From positions 688,149-752,148 of the forward strand of contig NZ_FUFN01000010.1 in assembly GCF_900162615.1 (NCBI RefSeq): a stretch of DNA of 64,000 nt, read 5' to 3'. A model generated the notes under the pieces. The model worked only from the letters and a program-made list of their open reading frames with translations, ran no database searches and was not told where the DNA came from. Both the position numbers and the translations under genes were made by a program. Shown here piece by piece: positions 9,188 through 17,930 of this stretch (its first letter is position 1; each line of letters starts with the position of its first letter). Origin of the DNA: Virgibacillus proomii (lineage in GTDB: Bacteria; Bacillota; Bacilli; Bacillales; Amphibacillaceae).

Positions 9188-9227
9188 ACAGGGGCATCTT
9201 AAAGTGTTGTCCCTGTATTATTTTTTA
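9188..9227 (+). terminator. Possible terminator between rpsN and the COG0523 pseudogene
   Basis: Arms ACAGGG (9188-9193) and CCCTGT (9211-9216) are followed by ATTATTTTTTA. The loop is large, so termination may be partial. Confidence 0.45.
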
Positions 9228-9276
9228 TACAAAATAATAATTAATTCTTTGTACATAGAAGAGGAGGGGAAGGTCA

Positions 9277-10455
9277 ATGAGTAAAAAAATACCAGTGAAC
9301 GTTTTAAGTGGTTTTCTAGGAGCAGGTAAAACATCTCTACTCAATCATCTTCTTGAAAATCAGAAAGGGTTAAAAATAGCCATTATTGTTAACGACATGA
9401 GTGAAATTAATGTTGACGCAAAGCTTGTGAAGGAAGGCGGCTTTGTTAGAGCGAAAGAAAATATGGTTGAAATGACCAATGGTTGTATTTGCTGTACATT
9501 ACGAGAAGATTTAGTAGTGGAATTAGAGAAATTAGCTAAGTTGGATATTGATTATGTGTTAATTGAGTCAAGCGGTGTATCTGAACCGATCCCAGTAGCT
9601 CAGAGTTTCGTATATCATGATTAAGAATTGGGGATAGATTTAAACACCTTATTCCAGCTTGATACAATGGTAACGGTTGTCAATGGGCAGCAGTTTTGGG
9701 AGGAGTATCGATCAGAGGATTTATTAATCGACCGGCAATTACATGCTTCTGATGATGATGAAAGAGCTATTGTTGATTTACTGATTGATCAAATTGAATT
9801 TGCAAATGTCATCGTTTTAAATAAAATAGATAAGATTTCTAACGAAAATATAGAGTTAAAGAATTTGCTTTATAAGTTAAATCCAGAAGCGAAGATTATC
9901 CCAACAAGCTTTGGACAAATAGCTCCATTACAGGTGCTTCATACTAATCAATTTAACTTTGAAAAGGTAAGTCAAGGTGCTGGTTGGATCAAAGAATTAA
10001 ATGAAGAGCATACACCATAAACGGAAGAGTATGGTATTAGTTCATTTGTTTATAGAAGCAGAAAGCCATTCCATCCAAAATGATTTGAGCAATGGTTAGA
10101 GAACTGGCCAAAGGAAATTATTCGTGCAAAAGGTTTCTTCTGGTTAATAACGAGAAACGATGTAGCAGGTCTCTTGTCACAGGCTGGATCTATGATTACA
10201 TTAGAAGCAGCTGGTAAGTGGCTAGCAAGCTATTCTCAGGAGGAACAAGAAGAATTAAAGGCACAAGATCCAGCTTTGTTTGAAAAATGGGATGAACAGA
10301 CAGGAGACAGAATGACAGAGCTAGTTTTTATTGGGAGAGACATGGATAAGGAGCAGGTTATGGCTTCATTAAATCAATGTTTAGTAACAGAAAAAGAAGA
10401 AGAAAAACCAATTTCTTCTTTCGCAGATTCGTTACCCCCATTCTTAATAAGGTAA
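9277..10455 (+). pseudogene. COG0523 (CobW/YciC-like) GTPase with three in-frame stop codons
   Basis: The full-length reading frame (about 393 codons) keeps one phase throughout but carries TAA at 9622, TAA at 10018 and TGA at 10081. The N-terminal P-loop GFLGAGKTS, the family motif GCICC, the NKID guanine motif and the CobW C-terminal domain with RAKGFFWL are all intact. COG0523 GTPases deliver zinc to client proteins or aid uptake, and yciC is Zur-controlled in Bacillus. Position after zinc-free S14 and Zur boxes fits that role. By family comparison the stops replace Glu, Glu and Arg codons, each a single-base change, without any indel. The start follows GAGGAGGGGA. Most likely a recent pseudogene. 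Confidence 0.85.
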
Positions 10456-10641
10456 ATGTTTTTCGGGATAACCTTGCCACTTAAACAACTGTCTAGTTAA
10501 ATAATGGTATAACCGGGTGGTATTTCAGAAATTTAAGACGAATATATTACAGGTTCAGTTTATTGATTTTTTCAGCACCTCTTTTTAAAAAGGGGTGCTT
10601 ACTACGTTGTGCAAGACCACATCTTAAGGCCTTTACAACCT

Positions 10642-11142
10642 ATTTTAACTCACGCACTAATATAAGGTGCGACTTAACCCAGATGATTGGATGGTGCATG
10701 TATTAACCAATTTCAATCCACGCACCAATATAAGGTGCGACGGAAACTATAATCGACGATGCTTACTCTTTTATAATTTCAATCCACGCACCTATATAAG
10801 GTGCGACTCTACATAGTTCAAGCGTCTTTTGTTTACAGATATTTCAATCCACGCACCTATATAAGGTGCGACGAGTCAGACGACTCCACAAACACACCAG
10901 AATTAATCATTTCAATCCACGCACCTATATAAGGTGCGACCATGAGGCAATTATCGCTGCACAGCAAGAGGAAATATTTCAATCCACGCACCTATATAAG
11001 GTGCGACGCCACCCACTACAACAGCACCGTATTTAGCAGCTATATTTCAATCCACGCACCTATATAAGGTGCGACTATATTTCTATCTCCGAAAATGAGT
11101 TATGCATCTGATTTCAATCCACGCACCTATATAAGGTGCGAC
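10642..11142 (-). CRISPR. Type I-C CRISPR array 2 (8 repeats, 7 spacers)
   Basis: 32-base repeats start at 10642 (degenerate), 10710 (CACCAATAT variant), 10776, 10841, 10909, 10976, 11044 and 11111, with spacers of 33-36 bases. The repeat is identical to array 1. Decay at the left end and a conserved leader on the right give the same leftward orientation. Spacers differ from those of array 1. The two arrays flank the zinc locus at 8.7-10.5 kb, so they may descend from one duplicated array-leader unit. Confidence 0.97.
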
Positions 11143-11314
11143 TGCGATTTTAACATAAAATTTTACAAATATGACAAAAAACCGCCTATTTTAGAGAGGA
11201 AAAGTAAAAAAATGAACGTTTTTTCTTCGTTTTTTTCCAATTATTTACCAAAAAATAAAATAAATAGTGGTGCGAATCCCCTAGGGTTTTTATGTGCACT
11301 TCAGGTTCGCACCA
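11143..11314 (-). promoter_or_regulatory. CRISPR array 2 leader with conserved hairpin
   Basis: This is a near copy of the array 1 leader, including TTTACAAATAT, CCTATTTTAGAGA and the terminal hairpin (TGGTGCGAA at 11268-11276, TTCGCACCA at 11306-11314). The conserved loop contains TTTTTATGTGCACTTCAGG. Confidence 0.75.
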
Positions 11315-12049
11315 GATGGAATAAAAATTTTGGAGAAATCTTTCTCGTACTATTATAGGCTAATTTTAGCTTATTAGCATCTGTTAAGATACATTACCTA
11401 ATAAAAAAATTGAAGTTTAAAGAAATCTACAATTATACCAAAGCTTGATATATTCTAACGATTATAGGCTAATTTCCATTATTGTGCTTAAGTACTGAAT
11501 AGAAGCTTTTCATTGGGTTTCCGATTTCGAATTAGTCTATTCCAGTTTTACGTCTCAACTTTTAAGCATCCTCTCTAACTTCATATGGAAATGTTTCAAC
11601 TTTAGTGTGTCCACTCTCAATTTTATGAACTTATGTATCAACTTCGAGGCATTCACTCCCAATTATTGAGGAGATGTCGTGGCTTCAATCATACTTTCTC
11701 AGCTTTGATCCGCCTTCGTTCTCTCCTGACTTTGACCTACATTTATTCTTCAAATTCTTCTACTTTAGTCCAATATCAAGGATAATACGAACCAATTATG
11801 GTGTGAAATGACCTGGGGTTATTATCCCGCATGTAACTGGCAGCAAGATCTGCCCTTCCATGCCACGAGGTGAAACATTGTGAAAACTCTAGCAATAAGT
11901 AGACAAGGGTGAAATAGTGATGGGATATAAAGATGTTGAAGAATTTGTAGTACGGAAGAAATTACGGTAATAGCAAAAATGGGTCTATCTGTTTTCTATA
12001 TTTTGGAAGTGAAACAACCAAAAAAGGAAGGATTAATAAAAGAAGCATC
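11315..12049. other. Gene-free stretch with degenerate tandem motif
   Basis: No gene is supported. It contains a degenerate tandem array around the motif CTCAACTTT (about 11540-11760). At 11821 there is a fragment starting TTATCCCGCATGTAA, like the left end of the P repeat, followed by a hairpin-forming TGGCA...TGCCA. Confidence 0.5.
11540..11760 (+). repeat. Degenerate ~20-base tandem repeat around CTCAACTTT
   Basis: Variants of CTCAACTTT recur at intervals near 20 bases: TCTCAACTTTT, TCTAACTTC, TTCAACTTTAG, CTCAATTTTA, ATCAACTTCG, CCCAATTATTG, CTCAGCTTTG. It looks like an old, decayed minisatellite. No function can be assigned. Confidence 0.5.
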
Positions 12050-12083
12050 AAAAAATTGACGAAAGCACGTACCGCTCTCGTCA
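12050..12083 (-). terminator. Rho-independent terminator after DUF2207 gene
   Basis: On the minus strand, arms TGACGA and TCGTCA with an inner AGC/GCT pairing are followed by ATTTTTTG, 29 bases past the DUF2207 stop codon. Confidence 0.6.
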
Positions 12084-12111
12084 TTTCACTTTCTTTAAAA
12101 CCAAACGACGA

Positions 12112-13812
12112 TTAGAAGGCTCCGGAACCTCCTCCACCGCCCCCAACCCCAGCTCCGCCTCCGCTACTACTGATTGTAGTGTCAGTTGTCGCTGCTGTTA
12201 CAGTAGAATTAACCTCATCAAATTGCTCGTTAAGAGCTGCTGCAACAAGCACGAACATCATTAAATCTGTATCGGAATCGTAAGTTAATGATGTGGTATT
12301 TTCAAATAGCTGTTTATTTTTTTGCGTTATTGGGGCATGATTGATACCAAATCCATATATAAAGGCCCGTTTTTGTTCATCGCTGACAAGTGTTTCCCAT
12401 TCAGCGTCTGGTAGATTAGAGTATTTTTCCTCAAATTCCTTCCACTGTTTATAAATACGTGCTCCTTTTAATGTTCGTGGACGGTAAGTGATGGCGAATA
12501 AGATCAGTACAACAAAGTAGAGCAAGGAAATAGACATGTTACCATAGAGTTCATGGATCGCAAAAATGATGATGAACGGAAGGATGATCAAGCTTAATAG
12601 ACCTGCTGCCGCTCGAATACCAAATGGTTTATCTATCAGTTTATGGTCAGCCATTTCCTTTTTCACGCTATATTGATAAGAATCCATCTTTCTTTGATAA
12701 ATATCTTGATTGGTTGTTGTTTTCGTAAATTCCTGTAAATCATTTGTGCAAAAGACACCTTTTTGTCCAACGGTATAGAATAGCCAATTAATAAGAATTG
12801 CTTCATGCTCATGGTCGGTTTGCTCATGGACTACAATAAATGTATTTTTGTCCTTTTCATCACGTTTAACGTATCCTTTTCGCTCCAAATCAAGTAAAGC
12901 TGCAGTCATCGTCTCAGGACCAATTTGACCTCGATTCATATAAGCAATTGTTGCAGGCAGACTCATTTCTTGTTTTGGTAAAAAATAAGCAGATTCAGAT
13001 GTACGCTCTAATTCTAGTTTTTGTACATGCATTCGTCTCCAAGCGAAAAATAACAAAATCAAACTCAAAATTGTAAATGCACCTAAGACATAGGGTGAAA
13101 TATCTTCTAACATGGTTTTCCTCTGAATAAATGCCTTTTCCTTATCCATTAACTCTTGCTTTGTAGCAAGTAATTGCTCAAGCATGAGTTTATCTTCGGT
13201 AATGGAAACACTAGGGAAAAGAGATTTATCATAAGCAACAGTGATGTCACCATTTTCACCGCTCTCAACATATCCCATCGCATAATGAATCACACCGCCT
13301 GCTTCCTGCTTCTCTGTTGCAAAAGCAGCGTCTTCTCCGTATGCAACGACATCCTCTGTTTTCTTCGGAGGGTGGATAAAGATATCGAGTTGCTCATAAG
13401 CAGTCTCATTGCTGCTATCAAAAAAAGGCCACGCAAATACAACAACATCTTTATACGCTTTTAGACTATCTTCAATGATATAGGATAATTGAATGGTGAC
13501 CGTTTCATCTTCACCACGTCGATAAATTTTATAGGTATCATCTTCCTGCTTTACCTTTAACGCTTTTCCTTTTTCGGTAGCCGTTACGTCATGAATAGAG
13601 GATCCTTCTTTTGGAATTAACGTGCGAGTCATTCCATTAAATTTTCCTTCGAACTGATAGGTATGTTCTTCGACTACCTCAATTTCTTCATCTTCCTGTA
13701 AAAAAGCCTCTATTTTACTTTGATCAATAGAAAAATCTACCGCAAAAACAGTGCTGGGTATAAGACATAGAGTTATTATGATTCCAAATAATAGACCGAT
13801 TTTTTTAACCAT
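12112..13812 (-). CDS. DUF2207 membrane protein with glycine-rich C-terminus
   Basis: 566 residues. A signal peptide (MVKKIGLLFGIIITLCLIPS) precedes an extracellular beta-rich region. A membrane segment (about 245-265) is followed by a cytoplasmic domain and a pair of helices around 400-440. The protein ends in a Gly-rich tail (GGGAGVGGGGGGSGAF), a trademark of DUF2207 proteins. The function of the family is unknown. The start at 13812 has AAGGAGG just upstream; the open frame extends 17 codons further without a ribosome site. It is monocistronic with its own terminator, and no neighbour suggests a role. Confidence 0.85.
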   Translation of the reverse strand: MVKKIGLLFGIIITLCLIPSTVFAVDFSIDQSKIEAFLQEDEEIEVVEEHTYQFEGKFNGMTRTLIPKEGSSIHDVTATEKGKALKVKQEDDTYKIYRRGEDETVTIQLSYIIEDSLKAYKDVVVFAWPFFDSSNETAYEQLDIFIHPPKKTEDVVAYGEDAAFATEKQEAGGVIHYAMGYVESGENGDITVAYDKSLFPSVSITEDKLMLEQLLATKQELMDKEKAFIQRKTMLEDISPYVLGAFTILSLILLFFAWRRMHVQKLELERTSESAYFLPKQEMSLPATIAYMNRGQIGPETMTAALLDLERKGYVKRDEKDKNTFIVVHEQTDHEHEAILINWLFYTVGQKGVFCTNDLQEFTKTTTNQDIYQRKMDSYQYSVKKEMADHKLIDKPFGIRAAAGLLSLIILPFIIIFAIHELYGNMSISLLYFVVLILFAITYRPRTLKGARIYKQWKEFEEKYSNLPDAEWETLVSDEQKRAFIYGFGINHAPITQKNKQLFENTTSLTYDSDTDLMMFVLVAAALNEQFDEVNSTVTAATTDTTISSSGGGAGVGGGGGGSGAF

Positions 13813-14188
13813 CGTTTTCCTCCTTATAGTTTGTATTACGAAAAACGCATGTAAAAGTTTCAATGGAAGCGAGCGTGCTTGTAATTAAGGTTTCGCCAAA
13901 AAAGCAAATGAGTTGCTAAATTACCTCAACTAGCATCATTTTTTTAATGATTTGTTCTACTACAAAGAAAGCTAACATAACAATTTATAGACTGTTTTTT
14001 TACAAATATATGGAAGATGTATCATTATTTCAATGATTTCACATTAAATGAAATCATTGTTTTTGGAGAGGAGGAAGCAGTAATTATTTAACAAAGATAG
14101 GAGCTTAATTTTATATTCCAAGGAATAAAAGAGTTTATATTCATTTAAAAAACAACATTCATATGATTATAGAGTTTTTATAAAAAAT
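13813..14188. other. Promoter-side region between DUF2207 gene and thiamine-linked operon
   Basis: No gene is supported. It contains the upstream regions of the divergent DUF2207 gene and of the riboswitch-led operon. An inverted pair ATGATTTCA/TGAAATCAT (about 14032-14059) is visible, of unknown role. Confidence 0.4.
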
Positions 14189-14281
14189 ACTCAGAGGGCA
14201 CTTTTGTGGAAAGCTGAGAAAAGACTAAGGTCTTTAATTCTTTCAACCGGAGACTATATATGCCAGTGTAGGAAAAGTGAA
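14189..14281 (+). promoter_or_regulatory. TPP (THI-box) riboswitch-like leader, diverged
   Basis: Landmarks of the thiamine pyrophosphate aptamer occur in order: ACTC and GAGGGC, a small hairpin CTTT/AAAG, CTGAGA (14213-14218), an extra hairpin (AGACTAAGGTCT), AACCGGAGACT where the consensus has AACCTGATCTGG, then GCCAGTGTAGG and AAAGTG. The left arm of the P4 helix (CTGG in the consensus) is replaced by bases that do not pair with CCAG, so the ligand pocket may be altered or weakened. It lies 75 bases before the first gene of the hydroxymethylpyrimidine-like operon. The expression platform could not be identified. Confidence 0.65.
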
Positions 14282-14355
14282 ATGTAACGCAATCAATGCT
14301 TTTATTTTAAAACTGCTTTCGCGTGAAGTGTTTATTTATTTCAAGGGGTGAAAAA

Positions 14356-14823
14356 ATGAGTCAACGTAAAAAAGTATTTCTTGCAGGTCCATTTAAAAGT
14401 CTTGTTAATCCAAAAACGGGGGTAATGGATCATTATGAAAAGCAAAAGCTGGTAAAGCTCATCACTTTTTTTGAGGAGAAAGGATTTGCTGTTCATAATG
14501 CCCATAAGCGTGAGGAATGGGGAAAAGACTTTATGACGCCTGATGAATGTACAGCAATTGATTTTGAAGAAATTCGTACCTGTGATCTTTTTGTCGCCTT
14601 TCCAGGAACTCCGCCTTCTCCGGGTACCCATATTGAAATTGGCTGGGCATCCGTTCTACAGAAACCGATCATTTTGCTATTAGAAGAAGGAGAAGACTAT
14701 GCTTTTTTGATCCAAGGCCTTGGAACTGTGGCTAATGTAACTTTTATCTATTTTCAAAAAGAAAAAGATTATTTAGATAAACTTGAACAATTGCACTTGC
14801 AATTTAAATGGGGGATGAAATAA
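14356..14823 (+). CDS. MilB-like CMP/5-hydroxymethyl-CMP N-glycosidase (nucleoside 2-deoxyribosyltransferase superfamily)
   Basis: 155 residues. The fold hallmarks of the nucleoside 2-deoxyribosyltransferase superfamily are present: FLAGPF (8-13), NAHKREEWG, and IRTCDLFVAF followed by GTHIEIGWAS with candidate nucleophile Glu94. In this superfamily MilB-type enzymes cleave the N-glycosidic bond of (hydroxymethyl)CMP. That reading is favoured because the next gene, directly adjacent (stop then ATG), is a CMP-hydroxymethylase-like thymidylate synthase homologue. The start at 14356 follows AAGGGGTG; an earlier ATG at 14323 has no ribosome site. It is the first gene after a TPP-riboswitch-like leader. 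A plain deoxyribosyltransferase is the alternative. Confidence 0.75.
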   Translation: MSQRKKVFLAGPFKSLVNPKTGVMDHYEKQKLVKLITFFEEKGFAVHNAHKREEWGKDFMTPDECTAIDFEEIRTCDLFVAFPGTPPSPGTHIEIGWASVLQKPIILLLEEGEDYAFLIQGLGTVANVTFIYFQKEKDYLDKLEQLHLQFKWGMK

Positions 14824-15816
14824 ATGCGATTTAACAACTTCCATGAGGCGTATATAGAAACGCTTGATGATGTATATCACAAGCCACAATTTTACAATGC
14901 GCCACGTGGAAATAAAAGTCGTGAGAAACTAAATTACCACTTAACTATTCAAAATCCGATAGAACGAGTTTGCTATTTACCTAGCCGAAAAACAAATATT
15001 GTTTTTAACTTTGCTGAAGTTTTATGGTATTTATCAGGTGACAACAGCCTTGATTTTATTGGCTATTATAATAAGAAAATGCACGAGTATTCCATGAATG
15101 GAAAAACATTAACAGGTACAGCATATGGACCGAAAATTTTTAAGTTTGGTAATGCCAAAATAAATCAATGGAGCCAAATGAAAGAGTTGTTGACAAATAA
15201 AGATCCCGATTCCAAAAGAGCGTTTATACAGATTTTTGATGCAACAGAGCTTGTAATAGAAAATAACATGGATATTTCTTGTACATTAGGTTTGCAGTTT
15301 TTTGTAAGAGAAGGCAAATTGTATCTGACATCATATATGCGTGCAAATGATGCGTTTCGTGGAATAGTAAGTGACATTTTTTCCTTTACATTTATTCAAG
15401 AATTAATGGCAAGAGAACTCGATTTAGAAATAGGAGAATTTTTTCACAATGTTGGTTCTATCCACATTTATCAGCCAGATGACAATTGGACTGAGAAAGT
15501 GCTTCAAGAAGCTAATTCTATATCAAAGCATAAGAAGGCAATGTATGAGTTTCCTAAAATGCCATTTGTAAATAACTGGTCTTCCATAGAGCATGTATTA
15601 AAATATGAAGCCTTGTTAAGAAAAGACCAAATAAGTATGACTAGCAGTGAAATCGAACAGCTGGACCTACCCGAATATTGGAAACAGGTTTTATTACTTT
15701 TTAGCTTGTACCAATATATAGCCTATAAAAGACCAATCGATTTTTCTCTATACCATCATTTGTGGCCAGTTTACCAGCATTTAGTAGATAACAAGTGGCC
15801 CAAAGTAAGTAAATAA
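14824..15816 (+). CDS. Thymidylate synthase-family CMP/dCMP hydroxymethylase
   Basis: 330 residues with thymidylate synthase architecture: catalytic Cys153 in DISCTLGLQFF, phosphate-binding RAND (173-176), and GEFFHNVGSIHIY. Where thymidylate synthases have Asn (E. coli N177, in GLPFNI) this protein has Asp184 (GIVSDI). The same Asn-to-Asp change gives cytosine preference in phage dCMP hydroxymethylases and in MilA. It should therefore add a 5-hydroxymethyl group to CMP or dCMP using methylene-tetrahydrofolate. There is no gap from the preceding glycosidase gene, whose end supplies the ribosome site GGGGG. Residue alignment was done by eye; ribo- versus deoxy-substrate cannot be decided. Confidence 0.8.
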   Translation: MRFNNFHEAYIETLDDVYHKPQFYNAPRGNKSREKLNYHLTIQNPIERVCYLPSRKTNIVFNFAEVLWYLSGDNSLDFIGYYNKKMHEYSMNGKTLTGTAYGPKIFKFGNAKINQWSQMKELLTNKDPDSKRAFIQIFDATELVIENNMDISCTLGLQFFVREGKLYLTSYMRANDAFRGIVSDIFSFTFIQELMARELDLEIGEFFHNVGSIHIYQPDDNWTEKVLQEANSISKHKKAMYEFPKMPFVNNWSSIEHVLKYEALLRKDQISMTSSEIEQLDLPEYWKQVLLLFSLYQYIAYKRPIDFSLYHHLWPVYQHLVDNKWPKVSK

Positions 15817-15845
15817 ATCAATTATAATGATAGCGAGGTATGAGT

Positions 15846-16610
15846 ATGAAGACTTCTTTTAAAAAAGAAACAATTGCTAATAAATTTGAGGCTTATAATG
15901 ATATACTTGAACAAACATTAGGGTTTCGGTTTGTTTTTCAAACATTTCTATCAAACCCAAAGATAACAAGTGTACTTGACTATGGGTGTGGTCCAGGAAA
16001 AGTCTCGTATAGATTGGCTAAAAAAACGGGTGTCCATGTTTTGGCTGTGGACGAGTCTAAAGAAATGATTAACATTGCATCTAAAAAGCGAAACCATCCA
16101 AATATTAAATATCATCTAATAAAAAATGACAATCTTTCCTTTCTAGAAGATAATTCAGTAGATGGGGCTATGGCCTGTTACGTATTTATTAATACCGAAA
16201 AAAAAGAACAAATTTTAAGGATTATGAAGGAGATTTACCGGGTTTTAACACCCCATTCTCTCTTTGTTATATTAGATACAAACCCTGACTCTACAGGAAT
16301 CGAGTTTTCAACGTTTCGAAATGGTATAAAAGGAAAAAAATACATGAGTGGTGAATCACGGCAAGAATGGTTACATATAAAACACCAAGAGGATCTTATA
16401 TTACATGATTTCCATTGGCCGAAGACAGTGTACGAGAAGCTTTTGAATGAAGCGGGCTTTCAAAAAATAGAACAATTAGAACCGACGTTGAAAGATATCC
16501 CTGAAGAAGAATTAAAAATGATTCAAGAAAAGCATCATGATCATCATTGGAAAAATGAATGGGAACTTCCTCCCTTTATTATATATAAATCTATTAAACC
16601 AATGGAGTAG
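15846..16610 (+). CDS. Class I SAM-dependent methyltransferase, probable O-methyltransferase of the operon
   Basis: 254 residues. Motif I VLDYGCGPGKVS binds S-adenosylmethionine, VLAVDESKEMI is the acidic loop, and YRVLTPHSLFVI resembles the post-III motif of the Methyltransf_11 group. The substrate is not evident from the sequence. Context suggests O2-methylation of 5-hydroxymethylcytosine, the last step to bacimethrin. Start 15846 is preferred over the ATG at 15840 because GAGGT lies too close to the latter. It lies 29 bases after the hydroxymethylase gene and 75 bases before the HAD-Nudix gene. A generic methyltransferase of another pathway is possible. Confidence 0.8.
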   Translation: MKTSFKKETIANKFEAYNDILEQTLGFRFVFQTFLSNPKITSVLDYGCGPGKVSYRLAKKTGVHVLAVDESKEMINIASKKRNHPNIKYHLIKNDNLSFLEDNSVDGAMACYVFINTEKKEQILRIMKEIYRVLTPHSLFVILDTNPDSTGIEFSTFRNGIKGKKYMSGESRQEWLHIKHQEDLILHDFHWPKTVYEKLLNEAGFQKIEQLEPTLKDIPEEELKMIQEKHHDHHWKNEWELPPFIIYKSIKPME

Positions 16611-16685
16611 TAGTGAAATTATTTACTTTTTCTATTAGAATGGTTAATAACTAAATTCTACTAACTGTTCTAAGGAGGGGGAATA

Positions 16686-17930
16686 ATGGCGGTAGCTGAT
16701 GAGTTTGATGTATTTTTATTTGATTTGGATGGGGTTATTTATATAGGTTCTGAGCCACTTTATGGCGCAATGGAATCGCTTAAGCAGCTTCGAAAAGCAA
16801 AGAAGGGAATTCGATTCTTGACTAATGATCCATGTACGACAAGAGAAAAAACGGTAAGGAAATTAACTAGTCTGGGGATAGAAGCAAGCGAAAAGGAAGT
16901 AATCACATCTTCCTGGTTAACAGCACAATATTTAGAAAGTGAAAACATAAAATCTGCACTTGTTTTGGGTGATGAAAATTTAAAGTGGGAATGCAAACAG
17001 GTTGACATTTATACAGAAACTCAAACAGATGTGGAAGCAGTTGTGATCGGATGGAATAATGATCTTTCTTTTTATGATATTCAAAAAGCTGCAGGACTTA
17101 TTCATAGAGGTGCAAAATTTGTTGCAACCAATCCAGATAGAACATTCCCTACGCCGAATGGACCTTTGCCAGCGGTCGGAGCTATTGTAGAAGCAATTCG
17201 GGTGTCGACAGATAAAAGACCATTTATTGTTGGAAAACCATACCCATATATGTTTAAAAAAGCGCTTGAGGATTTTGATGTTTCGTTAAAAGCTGTTATG
17301 GTCGGCGATAATCCTTATACGGATATTTTAGGTGCGCATCAGGCAGGGATACCAGCTATTTTAGTATCAAATCAACATGTTAAAGCATTTCCATCAGCAA
17401 AAGATTTTCGTAATCCAGATGCTACGATATCTAATTTAAAAGATCTTTTTGATTCAAGCATCGCTATGAAAAATTGGGCCTCTCCAACCTTTGCTTGGCC
17501 TGAGACGATTAAAGCTGGTGTAGCAGGAATAATATTTGATAGCGACCAGCGTGTGTTATTGATGAAACGAGCAGACAATGGGCTATGGGGAATTCCGTGT
17601 GGACATGTCGAACCAGGAGAAACGGTGGAAGAAGCGATCATCAGAGAGGTTCGTGAAGAAACAGGGTTAATAGTTAAAGTAAGTCGACTAATAGGTGTTT
17701 ATTCTGATCCCGAGTTGCAAGTTTTTTCATATCCTAATGGAAAAGTGAGTCAATTTATTACGAATTGCTTTGAATGTGAAGTAATTGGAGGGAATTTAGT
17801 TAGGGAAAATGAAGAAACTTTAGATGTCAGTTACTTTGATATAAACCATTTACCAGACGACCTCCTTCATATGCATCCAAAGTGGATTAAAGATGCCATC
17901 ATAAAACAAAATGTTTCATATATTCGATAG
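16686..17930 (+). CDS. HAD phosphatase-Nudix hydrolase fusion, candidate self-protection enzyme
   Basis: 414 residues. Residues 1-260 form a NagD-like HAD phosphatase: DLDG (13-16), LTND (45-48) and GDNPYTD (207-213). Residues 275-414 are a Nudix domain with a complete Nudix box (306-328: G306, E312, R320, E324, E325, G327). HAD enzymes remove phosphate; Nudix enzymes cleave diphosphates. In E. coli, HAD protein Cof and Nudix protein NudJ hydrolyse hydroxymethylpyrimidine diphosphate, and either gives bacimethrin resistance when overproduced. A fusion of both folds at the end of this operon fits detoxification of phosphorylated antivitamin. The start follows AGGAGGGGG. A house-cleaning role is the alternative. 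Confidence 0.85.
   Translation: MAVADEFDVFLFDLDGVIYIGSEPLYGAMESLKQLRKAKKGIRFLTNDPCTTREKTVRKLTSLGIEASEKEVITSSWLTAQYLESENIKSALVLGDENLKWECKQVDIYTETQTDVEAVVIGWNNDLSFYDIQKAAGLIHRGAKFVATNPDRTFPTPNGPLPAVGAIVEAIRVSTDKRPFIVGKPYPYMFKKALEDFDVSLKAVMVGDNPYTDILGAHQAGIPAILVSNQHVKAFPSAKDFRNPDATISNLKDLFDSSIAMKNWASPTFAWPETIKAGVAGIIFDSDQRVLLMKRADNGLWGIPCGHVEPGETVEEAIIREVREETGLIVKVSRLIGVYSDPELQVFSYPNGKVSQFITNCFECEVIGGNLVRENEETLDVSYFDINHLPDDLLHMHPKWIKDAIIKQNVSYIR

Noticed and set aside
10574..10599. Perfect-looking hairpin AGCACC...GGTGCT after the COG0523 pseudogene, considered as terminator
   Set aside because: The T-run precedes the hairpin on the plus strand and no T-run follows on either strand, so it does not fit an intrinsic terminator.
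7826..11142. Looked for cas genes near the arrays
   Set aside because: No protein in the window has Cas1, Cas2, Cas3, Cas4, Cas5, Cas7 or Cas8 features.
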